Positions 1 to 7,762 of a DNA stretch of 64,000 nt are shown piece after piece; the first letter of the stretch is position 1, and each line of letters begins with the position of its first letter. Both the position numbers and the translations under genes were made by a program. Below the pieces are notes generated by a model. The model worked only from the letters and a program-made list of their open reading frames with translations, did not search any database and was not told where the DNA came from. The stretch lies in the NCBI GenBank assembly GCA_041394945.1, contig JAWKHH010000001.1:1364001-1428000 (forward strand), in the 5' to 3' direction. The stretch comes from Bryobacteraceae bacterium. Its GTDB lineage: Bacteria; Acidobacteriota; Terriglobia; Bryobacterales; Bryobacteraceae.

Positions 1-1
1 G

Positions 2-454
2 AGAATCCGCGCTGAGGTGCAGGATCAGCCGGTCGAGCATCTTCAGATTCAGGATTGGTTTGACCGGCTCGGCACCTCGTCGCATCTCAGGCCACAGCAG
101 GTGACTTGGGGCGCGGATTGCGATCCCTACTACTTCGAGCAGCTACGCCGGAGGAGCACCACCTGGTTCCTCTTCAGGCGGGAGTACCTGTTCGTTTGGA
201 CGAACGTGCTGGTCGCGGAGATCCCCCAACTGGGACATGCAACGTACGTTTTCGCGAAACCGGAGGATGTCAGCGCGTTCATGCGCCGGTATTCCTGCGT
301 GACCCGTGCGGACATCCGCCGCAACCGTGATAACGTCGCTACCGATCTCGGGTTCGTCGGACGCGTTGTCCGCGGTCGCAAGAAGAAACGCTGGCTCAAC
401 GACGTGCTGAAACTCGCCAGTGAGAAGGCGGACTATGTGGAGGTGTTCGAATGA
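2..454 (+). CDS. hypothetical protein, 5' end cut by the window
   Basis: The reading frame is open from the first bases of the window, so the true start probably lies upstream; the first visible start codon is a GTG at 17. About 150 residues are visible. They are rich in aromatic and charged residues (a WFLFRREYLF stretch near residue 45 of the visible part, a basic RGRKKKRW stretch near residue 120), with no signal peptide or membrane segment. The stop overlaps the start of the next small ORF (ATGA at 451-454), which suggests translational coupling. I do not recognise the family. It is transcribed towards the PRTRC operon and ends convergently with it. Confidence 0.6.
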   Translation, partial: RIRAEVQDQPVEHLQIQDWFDRLGTSSHLRPQQVTWGADCDPYYFEQLRRRSTTWFLFRREYLFVWTNVLVAEIPQLGHATYVFAKPEDVSAFMRRYSCVTRADIRRNRDNVATDLGFVGRVVRGRKKKRWLNDVLKLASEKADYVEVFE

Positions 455-597
455 TCGTCCTTACGGAAGAGAGAAAGCAGCAGATCATTGAGGAGGAACC
501 GGGAGGCCTTTGGCTCGTTCTCGATGAGGAGTATCCGCGAGACCTGCCAGCCGCTGCCGACCTCCTTGGAGGCGACCTGCCTAATGCCGACGACTAG
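451..597 (+). CDS. small acidic hypothetical protein (48 aa)
   Basis: A 48-codon ORF starts with the ATG that overlaps the stop of the preceding gene (ATGA) and ends with TAG at 595-597. The product is strongly acidic (EEEPGG, LDEEYP, a DD tail). Its stop region overlaps the stop of the ThiF gene on the other strand, so the two transcription units meet with no spacer. The coupling and tight packing argue for a real gene, but no family is recognised. Chance occurrence of an ORF this short cannot be excluded. Confidence 0.45.
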   Translation: MIVLTEERKQQIIEEEPGGLWLVLDEEYPRDLPAAADLLGGDLPNADD

Positions 598-1388
598 GCA
601 GCCCAGACGAGCGTCAATCGCCGTCCCCGCCGACGCATCCGGCGCCAGAGATCGGGATTAATCGCAATCGGGTGGACCCGGTTTTCGCGAACGCTCACGA
701 AGGCGCCGTGATGCTCGATGCGGCCGTACCGGAACAGTTGCGTCAGCAGTGCGAGCGCATGGTAGGCCAGCACTTGGTTCACGAATGGTTCCTGACGCTC
801 CAGTGCTTCGCGTGCGCTGCAACTCGGAGCGCTGTCGTCATCCAGGGACACCTCGACGATCTCCGGGAACAGCTCCGCCACAGTGCGAAGCCTTTGAGTA
901 GATCGTCGATTACGACCGTTCAGAGGTTGGCCAAGTACAAGCTGGCCACTGTCTGCTGCGTTCCCTAGGTCGAGCCAGTAGGCCACTCTGCTCCGCCACC
1001 CCTGGACCTTGCTCGCGATTAGCTGCCGGGCCGCACGCGTGTCCACGCAGCCAATCACGATATCGAAGTTGGAGGCGTCCGTCTGCGAGTCCAAGTGCTC
1101 GTTGACGGCTGTCCAGTTCAGACCCCAGAACAGATTCAGGCGACTCACCATCACAACTGCCTTGGCGAGGCCGATTTCCGCGGAACAGAAAGGCTGGCGG
1201 ACGCAGTTCGTTGCCGAGATGATGTCGCCATCCATGACCGTCACGTGCAGCCCGCCCGGGTGACCGGCGACGAGCATCGCCTGGTGGAGATACGGCAGGC
1301 CGCTGGCAATGGCCGAACCGGAGCCTCCGCAACCGATGAGCAGCACGCGCACGGGGCGCCGCAGCAGCTCAGGAGAAACCATGTGCAT
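594..1388 (-). CDS. PRTRC system ThiF-family (E1-like) protein
   Basis: The 264-residue product has the Rossmann-type nucleotide-binding start of the ThiF/E1 superfamily: VRVLLIGCGGSGSAIAS near residue 12, an acidic VMDGD strand end near residue 50, then NCVRQPF, matching the N-x-x-R-Q of E1 enzymes. A later VIGCVDTRAAR motif is also typical. E1-like proteins adenylate the C-terminal glycine of a ubiquitin-like partner; whether this one does so is inference. The ATG at 1388 is chosen because AAGGAG precedes it at a good distance and it lies 4 bp after the stop of PRTRC B. It is the last gene of the PRTRC operon. No CxxC zinc pairs are obvious. Confidence 0.8.
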   Translation of the reverse strand: MHMVSPELLRRPVRVLLIGCGGSGSAIASGLPYLHQAMLVAGHPGGLHVTVMDGDIISATNCVRQPFCSAEIGLAKAVVMVSRLNLFWGLNWTAVNEHLDSQTDASNFDIVIGCVDTRAARQLIASKVQGWRSRVAYWLDLGNAADSGQLVLGQPLNGRNRRSTQRLRTVAELFPEIVEVSLDDDSAPSCSAREALERQEPFVNQVLAYHALALLTQLFRYGRIEHHGAFVSVRENRVHPIAINPDLWRRMRRRGRRLTLVWAA

Positions 1389-1392
1389 CGCC

Positions 1393-2103
1393 TTAGCTCC
1401 TTGCAACGAACTCCTGAAGCGATTCCTTCGCGGGCGTCAAATACTTCATCGGGAACGTCCGCCCACCTTTCGTCAGACTGCGCCATAGCCCAAGGAATCC
1501 GGCTGGATGGTTCGTCAGTCGGCGCGTTCCCGTGTGATGGGTGAACTCGCTCTGGAAAAAACCCTGTTCCCAGAGGCATGTCGTTTCAACGGACAAATCG
1601 TCGGGCGAGCGCATGCTGCCCTGGCAAGTCCACGCGGTCTCCCCGTCCACGTTCCAGTAGGGGGCGACCATCAGTGCCGTCCGCGCGACCGGCCGATGGT
1701 TTTCCGGCAGTGCACGGACCCACAGGTCTTTTCCCCTCACCTTCCAAACCAGCGGAGGTTGGGGAAACCGCTTGCCGCTCAGCTTGTGGGCGTCCGCATC
1801 GTGGGCCGCAAAGAACATGGTGCGGACCATTGCAGGCGTCCACCAGACGATCGTTTCAGCCGTCCGCACCAGAACGCTCTCCGGAAGAATTTCCGTGGGC
1901 ACCCGCGTTCCCAGACCCTGGGCGAGATGATGAACGAATTCGGTAGTCAGTTCCTGAGCTTCGCCGAGAAATGGCGCTCCGTCCGTCGAGCCCTGCCGAA
2001 CCTCATGCCAAGTGACGAAGCCACGGCTCCTGCCCTGGTAAAGGAGCAAGGCGCCCTTCAGAGCCAGAACTTCGCTGCCCCCAATGTCCACGTGCGCATC
2101 CAT
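1393..2103 (-). CDS. PRTRC system protein B
   Basis: A 236-residue protein recognised as PRTRC protein B from its overall sequence (the ALLLYQG segment near residue 17, the IVWWTPAMVRTMFF segment near residue 88, and the PPLVWKVRGKDLWV segment near residue 117) and from its position between F and ThiF. GGAGG lies just upstream of the ATG at 2103. PRTRC genes travel as a block on plasmids and mobile elements with ThiF; the biochemical role of B is not established, though an E2-like role beside the E1-like ThiF has been proposed as I recall it. The gene ends 4 bp before the ThiF start, so they are surely co-transcribed. Confidence 0.75.
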   Translation of the reverse strand: MDAHVDIGGSEVLALKGALLLYQGRSRGFVTWHEVRQGSTDGAPFLGEAQELTTEFVHHLAQGLGTRVPTEILPESVLVRTAETIVWWTPAMVRTMFFAAHDADAHKLSGKRFPQPPLVWKVRGKDLWVRALPENHRPVARTALMVAPYWNVDGETAWTCQGSMRSPDDLSVETTCLWEQGFFQSEFTHHTGTRRLTNHPAGFLGLWRSLTKGGRTFPMKYLTPAKESLQEFVARS

Positions 2104-2115
2104 CGCTTTCCTCCG

Positions 2116-3201
2116 CTAATTCAGTCGCTCGATGCCGGGCATGATCTTCATCAGGCGGCTCGCGCACGACAGCGTCTCGCATACGGCGGAGAGAGTCGCA
2201 AAGGCGCCGCGCACACCGTTTTCTGTCTGCCCATCGAAGGGAACGATCAGGTTTGGCTCTGGCGTCAGTTCCAACATTCCCTGGCACTCTTCGTCGAAGC
2301 AGCCCTCGATCGCGTCCGTCCGCTCGAAGACCGCCAGCAGAGCCGGAACCGGCTCTCCGCAATCGATGAGGAGTTCACGAATGTCGTCGCCGACCTCGGG
2401 GCGCGCACCTTGGCTTGACAGCCGGTCCAGCTCGACTGCCAACTCCATAAGTTGGCGCGAAACCGAATCCTTGATCGCCGGAATCATCGCATCCAGTGTG
2501 CGGCGGTTCAGCGGCCTCCGCTTCACGGACTTGGGCAGGCAACGATCGATGTCAGGCAGTTCTACGGCTTCGCCGTCAGGATCCGATTCGTACCACTCGC
2601 GAAGCCGCTCGACTCGGTCAAGTGCGTCGCGGTAATCGTAGGAGCGGACCCAGCGGTTGAGGGCTCCAAGGAATAGATGTAGGAAGGTCGCGGGGAGCCT
2701 CGGGTGAATGGCCTCCAACAAACGGAGAGTGGGGCCGAGAATCACGTATCCAGCGGAGTCCGGCTCCAGCGCCAGGAACACCTTGGAGGCATCGCCGGGT
2801 CGGCCGTCGCCGGCGAAGTACCGGTCGAGACTAGTCGAGAGCAGCACATCGAGGAAGAACTGTTCCCGAATCACGGCGCCACCGTGCTGGCTCAGCCATC
2901 GATCGAGAGCCAGCTTTAAGAATTCGAAAGGGTTCCGTTTGGCGGCGCCCCAATCATCCGGGTCAGCAACATCTGCTTCAACGAAGGTGCGCGCTAAGCG
3001 GGCAGCCGCAGCCTCGCCCTGCCAGAGTTGCTGCTCAACAGGCACGCCATCGAGGCGCGGCATTGCCAGCCCTGATCCCGCCGCCATCAAAGCGGTGGAA
3101 GCCAACCTGGAGGCGACGTGAGGCGAACTCCCCTGCGGTGGCGCGATGACGCATGCAGTGCGCCGAGGATCAGCTCTGAAGCTCTTTGCCAGTCTGGGCA
3201 T
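2116..3201 (-). CDS. PRTRC system protein F
   Basis: A 361-residue, mostly helical protein matching PRTRC protein F in size and in its place upstream of B. Recognisable stretches are the AMPRLDGVPVEQQLW segment near residue 46, a W-R-S-Y-D-Y-R-D segment in the first half, and SVSRQLMELAVELDRLSSQ in the second. The function is unknown. The start is uncertain: the ATG at 3201 has an AGG upstream, but its first 38 codons overlap another ORF (3087-3305) with a better ribosome site, and an internal ATG (MAAGSGLAM, about 3087) would remove the overlap. It lies 12 bp upstream of PRTRC B. Confidence 0.65.
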   Translation of the reverse strand: MPRLAKSFRADPRRTACVIAPPQGSSPHVASRLASTALMAAGSGLAMPRLDGVPVEQQLWQGEAAAARLARTFVEADVADPDDWGAAKRNPFEFLKLALDRWLSQHGGAVIREQFFLDVLLSTSLDRYFAGDGRPGDASKVFLALEPDSAGYVILGPTLRLLEAIHPRLPATFLHLFLGALNRWVRSYDYRDALDRVERLREWYESDPDGEAVELPDIDRCLPKSVKRRPLNRRTLDAMIPAIKDSVSRQLMELAVELDRLSSQGARPEVGDDIRELLIDCGEPVPALLAVFERTDAIEGCFDEECQGMLELTPEPNLIVPFDGQTENGVRGAFATLSAVCETLSCASRLMKIMPGIERLN

Positions 3202-3305
3202 CGCGTGAACCTCATTAACGGAGTCTGCTGATCAGGATGCTGGCCCTGCGCGAGACGCTCTAGCTCGCGCAGGACCTGCTCGCGATCCGACAGCGGCGAA
3301 TTCAT
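3087..3305 (-). CDS. possible small PRTRC-operon protein (72 aa)
   Basis: This ORF begins 4 bp after the PRTRC C stop and has AAAGGA eight bases before its ATG, better than the site for protein F. The first half (MNSPLSDREQVLRELERLAQ) looks like a charged amphipathic helix. The second half lies in another frame inside the start of PRTRC F and looks less protein-like. It may be a real small gene, a leader that couples C to F, or the displaced N-terminus of F after a frameshift. No family recognised. Confidence 0.4.
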   Translation of the reverse strand: MNSPLSDREQVLRELERLAQGQHPDQQTPLMRFTRCPDWQRASELILGALHASSRHRRGVRLTSPPGWLPPL

Positions 3306-3309
3306 CGCA

Positions 3310-3519
3310 CTATCCTTTGCTGCCGATCGCCCGGTCGAAGGTGTACCGCATCTTGTCGCCGACCGCTTCGGGGCCGTTTACGACCGCCGTCGCCAGTTCG
3401 GGATACTGAGCTGCGTAGAGCGCCTTCACTTCGTCGACTGGCATGGCGGGGTTCGGATCCGGGAGGCGAACGCCTTGAAACTGGAAAATTCTGGTCATTT
3501 TCGAGACGGTGAGTGCCAT
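3310..3519 (-). CDS. PRTRC system protein C (small, ubiquitin-like candidate)
   Basis: A 69-residue protein recognised as PRTRC C by its core: RIFQFQGVRLPDPNP, then MPVDEVKALYAAQYPEL and a final strand DKMRYTFDRAIGSKG. The beta-beta-alpha-beta-type layout and the C-terminal glycine are what a ubiquitin-like substrate of the nearby ThiF would need; this is inference from the sequence and from published suggestions about PRTRC loci. AAGGAG precedes the ATG at 3519. A second in-frame start (MTRIF, residue 8) is possible. It lies between protein E (14 bp upstream) and the small ORF/F. Confidence 0.75.
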   Translation of the reverse strand: MALTVSKMTRIFQFQGVRLPDPNPAMPVDEVKALYAAQYPELATAVVNGPEAVGDKMRYTFDRAIGSKG

Positions 3520-3533
3520 CGTTCATGGGCTCC

Positions 3534-4043
3534 TTATTGTGGATTGGCGGCGGTCTGCTGATCCGCTTCTACCGGCTTGCTCGCATCAGGCTGCGACTGC
3601 TGGTCGAATAAGCTGAGCGTCTGAGGCGCAGCCGGCTCGGCTTTCGGGGCCGTCGAGGGCTGAGTCGTCGCCGCGCTCTCGGTGGCCTTCTTGCCACCGT
3701 TGCCGACGGCCTTATGCTTCTTCTTGGCCTCTTCCCGAGCGGCCTTCTCGGCCTCGGCGATCTCCTTCTCGATCGCCGCAAGGTTCGTATTCAGTCCGAC
3801 CTGAGAAGCAACGAAACCGGCGACTTGAGGCACCAGGTCCGCGTCAAGCTCAGCAGCGGTTCCGGTCACACACAGTGGGATCGTGAGCGCCGAATTCTCG
3901 CCGTCCTTCAACTGTCGTGGACAAATGTTGACCTGAAGCTGGTCGCCCTCAAGCTTCGAAACTGTGATGAGCAGTGCACGGTGGGCCAGGAGAGGCTGAA
4001 GCTGGGTGAACAGTCCTGATTGGGATGTTCCGGTTGGTGTCAT
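3534..4043 (-). CDS. PRTRC system protein E
   Basis: A 169-residue protein. Residues about 1-100 form the conserved PRTRC E part (LFTQLQPLLAHRALLITVSK near residue 11, then LQVNICPRQL, TIPLCVTGTAAELD). This is followed by a charged helical stretch (EKEIAEAEKAAREEAKKKHK) and a low-complexity Ala/Pro/Gln tail. The start at 4043 is chosen for its AAGGAG site, with 12 bases between; an upstream ATG in the same frame has no such site. It is the first recognisable gene of the PRTRC block. No PRTRC ParB or D follows upstream, where an SSB gene is found instead. Confidence 0.75.
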   Translation of the reverse strand: MTPTGTSQSGLFTQLQPLLAHRALLITVSKLEGDQLQVNICPRQLKDGENSALTIPLCVTGTAAELDADLVPQVAGFVASQVGLNTNLAAIEKEIAEAEKAAREEAKKKHKAVGNGGKKATESAATTQPSTAPKAEPAAPQTLSLFDQQSQPDASKPVEADQQTAANPQ

Positions 4044-4063
4044 GTTTAATGGGCTCCTTTGGG

Positions 4064-4094
4064 AGCGGGCCACCCTTCGAAGCGGCAGCCCGCT
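4064..4094. other. inverted repeat between ssb and PRTRC E
   Basis: AGCGGGC (4064-4070) and GCCCGCT (4088-4094) can pair as a 7-bp stem over a 17-nt loop in the space between the SSB stop and the PRTRC E ribosome site. There is no T-run, so it is not a standard terminator. A role in uncoupling SSB from PRTRC expression is a guess. Confidence 0.3.
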
Positions 4095-4097
4095 GGG

Positions 4098-4514
4098 TCA
4101 GAACGGTACGTCCTGGGAATCCTCCTGACGAGCTTCGCCGCGCGGCTTGCCCGGAGACGGCCGCTGATCCTCCCGCTCCTCGCGCTTCGCCGCGCCGAGG
4201 AAGGTGACCCTGTCCGCGACCACCTGCATCACCTGATGCTTGGTTCCCTCCCGATCCTCGTATTCGCGGGTCTGCACGCGGCCCTGGACAGCCAAGAGCC
4301 TGCCGCGCTCGATGAAGTTGGCACAATTCTCCGCGAGACCGTTGAAGACGATCACCGGAAACCAGGTCACCCTCTCGCGCTTTTCCCCATCGGTCTTCCA
4401 TTGCTCGTTGACGGCGACAGAGAATCGGCAGAACGGGACGTTGTTCTGCCCGTAGCTGAGTTCCGGCGCCGATCCGACATTTCCGACGATTGTGATTTGA
4501 TTGACTCCACTCAC
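4098..4514 (-). CDS. ssb: single-stranded DNA-binding protein
   Basis: A 138-residue OB-fold SSB. It starts VNQITIVGNVGSAPEL, the usual N-terminal strand, followed by FCRFSVAVNEQW, then VTWFPVIVFNGLAENC and the GRLLAVQGRVQTREYEDREG strand pair. The tail is Pro/Arg/Glu-rich and ends DSQDVPF, close to the acidic D-D-x-P-F tip that recruits partner proteins. The GTG at 4514 is chosen as start because AAGGAG lies ahead of it; an upstream ATG would add nine basic residues unlike any SSB. It presumably coats plasmid single strands during transfer and replication, beside the Rad52, primase and helicase genes further along. Confidence 0.93.
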   Translation of the reverse strand: MSGVNQITIVGNVGSAPELSYGQNNVPFCRFSVAVNEQWKTDGEKRERVTWFPVIVFNGLAENCANFIERGRLLAVQGRVQTREYEDREGTKHQVMQVVADRVTFLGAAKREEREDQRPSPGKPRGEARQEDSQDVPF

Positions 4515-4541
4515 TTTTGTTGTTCTCCTTCTGAAACGCAA

Positions 4542-4563
4542 CAGGCCGGGCGGACCCGGCCTG
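4542..4563 (-). terminator. perfect 9-bp GC hairpin, terminator-like
   Basis: CAGGCCGGG (4542-4550), a four-base loop, and CCCGGCCTG (4555-4563) form a perfect 9-bp stem. It lies between the stop of the 60-aa gene and the SSB start. On the minus strand it is followed only by TTGCGTTTC, so it could be a weak terminator, an attenuator or an RNA-stability element. Confidence 0.45.
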
Positions 4564-4632
4564 AGCGGTATTGATGGTTACGCCCGATCCGGGCGAGGCC
4601 GGGGACGGACGCTGATCTGAAGCGGAGAACCT

Positions 4633-4815
4633 CTACGAAACCGCCATGATTGGCGTCGTGACTTCCCGCGCTTCGAACTGCTGCCGCTTGGTCGCGATCT
4701 GTGCCTGAAGCTGCTCAACCTCCCGCTTCAGATCACCTTCATTGACGCGATCCAGAACGGCTTCGAGAGTTTCTTCGAACCCCTCCAGTACCGCCGCAAC
4801 GAAGCCGGGAGTCAT
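4633..4815 (-). CDS. small coiled-coil protein (60 aa)
   Basis: A 60-residue protein that starts on the ATG overlapping the stop of the preceding DUF3150-like gene (ATGA). Residues 8-50 are a continuous amphipathic helix (VLEGFEETLEAVLDRVNEG, then LKREVEQLQAQIATKRQQFE), so it is probably a short coiled-coil partner. No family is recognised. The tight coupling suggests that it works with the DUF3150-like protein. Confidence 0.6.
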   Translation of the reverse strand: MTPGFVAAVLEGFEETLEAVLDRVNEGDLKREVEQLQAQIATKRQQFEAREVTTPIMAVS

Positions 4816-5831
4816 ACCTCCTCCTCGTCGAAGCGGAACCTCCGGCCGCCGGTCTTCGCCATCATCGTGTCGAGCTGAGCGGCGATGTCCGCCATGCCCT
4901 GTTGAACCTTCGCGCGAAGGTCCCCGGTTGCCCGCAGGTCATCGGCGCTGACGCCTTGGAGGAGTTGCCGCGCGTGCGCAACCAAGGTCTGAAGTTCGCT
5001 GTCGTCGGTGACGTTGCGGAACTCAAAGTTCGTGAGGAATTCCACCAGGTTCGAAACCGTCGTCTCCTTGAAGCGTAGCGGCTTGCCGTCCTGTCCCTCT
5101 TTGAGCCGGTCGGCCATGTGCTGGACAAGCTTCGCCATTGACTCCCGGAGCACCTGCTGGATTTCGGCAGAAGCTTCCGCCATGCGTTGCGCGGCCTTCT
5201 CGCGCTCCTGCTCCCAGACCTCACGCGAGATGCCCTTGAGCTGGTCCGGCACGCCGAAGCTGACGTACTGCCACGAGAAACCGAACTCCTTCGCCACATC
5301 CTCGACCGGCGGGTAGTCGGCGGGGTTGTACAGACCGCGGAGCCGCTTCGCCGCATCCTGACAGAGGCTTGGGTAGGCAGCGATGAACGCGCCGACCAAC
5401 TGCTTTCGGTCTTCGGCGAACTGCCGGAGCCGGTGCTCCACCGTTTCGAGGGCGGTGATCGGTAAGAGATGGATCCCGATCTCGAACGGAAGGCAGATGT
5501 TGTATAAGAACCGCCGGATTTCGCCATCGAACCGGCCTATCGCTTTCAACTCCGCCGAATCGACCAGGTGCTTCGACACTCGAAGGAGATCCTTGTCGGC
5601 GTCCGCCTCGATGTGCGAGGTCGAGACCTTTCGCGTGTTGCCCATCGTGGACAACCGAACCTTGATGCAAACGGTCTTCCTCGCCAGGTCCACGCCGGGG
5701 TCAGTGACGTCAACCGCGACGGGCATACCGCCGCCATTGCCGCCGGGGATCAGCGGGGTGACGCCGCCTTCCGTCGCCGCCGACACCGGCTGTGTCAACG
5801 GCAATGAGAATAGTTGTGCTTGAGTCGCCAT
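4812..5831 (-). CDS. DUF3150-like protein
   Basis: A 339-residue soluble protein recognised as DUF3150-like. The N-terminal 40 residues are low complexity (Gly/Pro). The core runs from VDLARKTVCIKVRLSTMGN through RVSKHLVDSAELKAI and FLYNICLPFEIGIHLLP, followed by a long helical region (EREKAAQRMAEASAEIQQV, MAKLVQHMADRLKEG). Members of this family occur on plasmids and phages near recombination genes; the function is unknown. GGAGG lies ahead of the ATG at 5831. It is followed by the coupled 60-aa gene and then SSB. Confidence 0.75.
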   Translation of the reverse strand: MATQAQLFSLPLTQPVSAATEGGVTPLIPGGNGGGMPVAVDVTDPGVDLARKTVCIKVRLSTMGNTRKVSTSHIEADADKDLLRVSKHLVDSAELKAIGRFDGEIRRFLYNICLPFEIGIHLLPITALETVEHRLRQFAEDRKQLVGAFIAAYPSLCQDAAKRLRGLYNPADYPPVEDVAKEFGFSWQYVSFGVPDQLKGISREVWEQEREKAAQRMAEASAEIQQVLRESMAKLVQHMADRLKEGQDGKPLRFKETTVSNLVEFLTNFEFRNVTDDSELQTLVAHARQLLQGVSADDLRATGDLRAKVQQGMADIAAQLDTMMAKTGGRRFRFDEEEV

Positions 5832-5937
5832 TGCTGGCCACCTCCAGAGTTTGGTTGGATTGTTCGAAAAGGGGAATGCCGCTGCCGACGGGTTCAGGAT
5901 CTTGTGGCGTCGCGGGAGGAGTTCGTGCAGTTTTTCG

Positions 5938-6543
5938 TCAGACTGGAGTGCCTGCGACCGGAAACCCGGTTACCTGAACAAGCCCGCTTTCGGCGATGTG
6001 GACCTCGATCTCCTGCGGCTCGAAGTCCTGCTCGCTGTAGCGATCGGAGAAGAGCTTCAGCTTCTGGTTTGCACTCGTCCGAAGCGGACGTGCGCTAGGC
6101 CGCTCTGCGACGTATCGTCCGAGGACCGCGAAATCGAGATGTTGCCGGATGCTGTACCAAAGCTCCTGGCGTGCCACTTGCGGCAGTTCCGTTCTGCACC
6201 AGTACCGGCCGCTACTCAGTTCCTGTTCCGAATAACCCGAGTACATGCCGAAGCTCAGTGCCGGCTGCCGACAGCGGATAGACTTAATCAGCGCCAGAAG
6301 GTCTTCGGCTTGCTGCATCGGTTCGCCGCCGGAAAACGTGACTCCTTCAAACGGGCGCTCCTCATCTGCAGGGAGAACAATGGCGCTGACAGTTTCATCA
6401 ATTGAGCGTTCCTCACCTGAAAAGGGATGCGTTTCTGGGTTCCAACAAAGGCGGCAGCCCATCGTACAGCCTTGGAAATAAACTACTGCCCGAAAACCTG
6501 GTCCGTTGACTCGATTGCCGGGCACGATAGCGTGGATCAACAT
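5938..6543 (-). CDS. radical SAM / 4Fe-4S activating-type protein
   Basis: A 201-residue protein with the compact fold of NrdG-type activases. It begins MLIHAIVPGNRVNGPG and carries the cluster motif C-T-M-G-C-R-L-C-W-N (C-x3-C-x2-C) near residue 36, then the SAM-binding segment GVTFSGGEPMQQAEDL near residue 78 and GMYSGYSEQEL further on. It would bind a [4Fe-4S] cluster and generate a 5'-deoxyadenosyl radical; the substrate is unknown. No ribonucleotide reductase is present, so nrdG is not claimed. The ATG at 6543 has GGAGG upstream. It ends the module that includes DUF2997, DUF1257 and the Ycf46-like AAA gene, which often accompany such proteins. Confidence 0.8.
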   Translation of the reverse strand: MLIHAIVPGNRVNGPGFRAVVYFQGCTMGCRLCWNPETHPFSGEERSIDETVSAIVLPADEERPFEGVTFSGGEPMQQAEDLLALIKSIRCRQPALSFGMYSGYSEQELSSGRYWCRTELPQVARQELWYSIRQHLDFAVLGRYVAERPSARPLRTSANQKLKLFSDRYSEQDFEPQEIEVHIAESGLVQVTGFPVAGTPV

Positions 6544-6644
6544 ATCCTTGCCTCCGTAGGCGGGACTTTGCTCAGATCTCAAGATGCTGCGACGTTCATC
6601 GGTTACTTACGCGATTTCCGCGCCCGTTCAGTCGTGGGGCTTCG

Positions 6645-6971
6645 TTACGCACGCGGCGTTCGCATTGGGCCCACACTCCCGGTCGTAGGATCTCTCTTGT
6701 CCCTCTGAACAGTGAATGAACGGTCGATGAATATATTGAGCTCTCCATCTTCCGACCAGAAATGGATTCTGAGGCGGTCCCCATCGGCTGTTAGGTCCAA
6801 GGCAGTGTTATCCAGGCTTAGGTTGAGGGTGTGGTTGAGCTCTTCCACAACTGCCCACAGCTTATCGTGAAGGAGCTGCCTCAGTTCCGACCCGAGGTGG
6901 TGCTCCACGGGTCCGAGCTGAGCGTTCAGCAGCTTGACGCGTTGCATCAGGTCGTCGAATCGATTCATCAC
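6645..6971 (-). CDS. hypothetical protein (108 aa)
   Basis: The ATG at 6971 overlaps the stop of the upstream 219-aa gene (ATGA), so the two are coupled. The N-terminal half is helical (MMNRFDDLMQRVKLLNAQL, LRQLLHDKLWAVVEELNHTL). The second half has short strands (LRIHFWSEDGELNIFIDR) and a disordered Pro/Arg end. It is not recognised. It sits between the AAA/DUF1257/DUF2997 genes and the radical SAM gene and is presumably part of the same unit. Confidence 0.6.
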   Translation of the reverse strand: MMNRFDDLMQRVKLLNAQLGPVEHHLGSELRQLLHDKLWAVVEELNHTLNLSLDNTALDLTADGDRLRIHFWSEDGELNIFIDRSFTVQRDKRDPTTGSVGPMRTPRA

Positions 6972-7627
6972 GACGGCTCTCCGCTGATCGTGTCAGCTGA
7001 TGTGATCTTGCCCGCCGCAACCAGTCGCACAAGCGGCCTCTGTTCGAGAACCACGGCGGAGACAAGCTGTCGCATTTCCTTCTTTGTGTAGCCGAGCTCT
7101 TGCGCGAGTCCGACGAACTGCTTGGCGATTTCGACCTGCAGCTGCTGGTTTTCCAACTCACGCCGTTCATTCTCCAACGAACGCTGTCGTCTTGTGGAGC
7201 AGTGGTCAATAAGACGAACGAGCAGGTCCTTCACGTGACCTACAATCTCGCCTAACCCGACGAGGTCCTTGATCCCAGGGGAACCGTAAAGGACACGCTG
7301 CACGACCAGGCGCTCGCCCGGTTCCAAGAGCTCGAATCCAGCAGTAACGTCGCGGTGCATTCCGACAAGTAGCGGAGCGCGCCCCGCGCGAAGAAGGGAG
7401 GGCGGGGCCAGTCGGGCCCAGGTACGAAGAGATCTGAGCGACCCTGGGAACGGCCCGAACGGAGCGTCCATGTAGAACTCCCGTAGCTCTCGGAGTTCCT
7501 CAAACTCGAGAGCGAGGCCGAAACGCAACGTGTAAAGGCGATCCAAAGCGCGGAGCGATTCTGCGAACTCACCGGCCTCCCAAGTGCCGTCCATGCTGAT
7601 GCGCAATACTTGGCGTTCCTCGTTCAT
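6968..7627 (-). CDS. hypothetical protein (219 aa) of the DUF2997/AAA module
   Basis: A soluble protein with a folded N-terminal half (LRISMDGTWEAGEFAESLRA, then RFGLALEFEELREL) and a long coiled-coil near residues 130-175 (HCSTRRQRSLENERRELENQ). It ends in a short helical segment EMRQLVSAVVLEQRP. No catalytic motif is seen. The ATG at 7627 has a GAGG about 15 bases upstream, a poor distance. It is coupled to the downstream 108-aa gene. The family is not recognised; the context suggests a scaffold or partner for the neighbouring AAA protein. Confidence 0.6.
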   Translation of the reverse strand: MNEERQVLRISMDGTWEAGEFAESLRALDRLYTLRFGLALEFEELRELREFYMDAPFGPFPGSLRSLRTWARLAPPSLLRAGRAPLLVGMHRDVTAGFELLEPGERLVVQRVLYGSPGIKDLVGLGEIVGHVKDLLVRLIDHCSTRRQRSLENERRELENQQLQVEIAKQFVGLAQELGYTKKEMRQLVSAVVLEQRPLVRLVAAGKITSADTISGEPS

Positions 7628-7762
7628 TGCCGGTTGGACCTCTTCTGGGAGCCTAGCATCATCTGGACGAACATGCTATTTATGCCGGTCTTCCGCCGTT
7701 TGCGGAGGACGCTCTGTCCGAGTCGGAGCGGCGAGGGCGGCGCCACTTCTGCGAGATCGGGT

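Noticed and set aside
5938..6543. Naming the radical SAM protein nrdG
   Set aside because: No class III ribonucleotide reductase is present, and its neighbours belong to another cluster.
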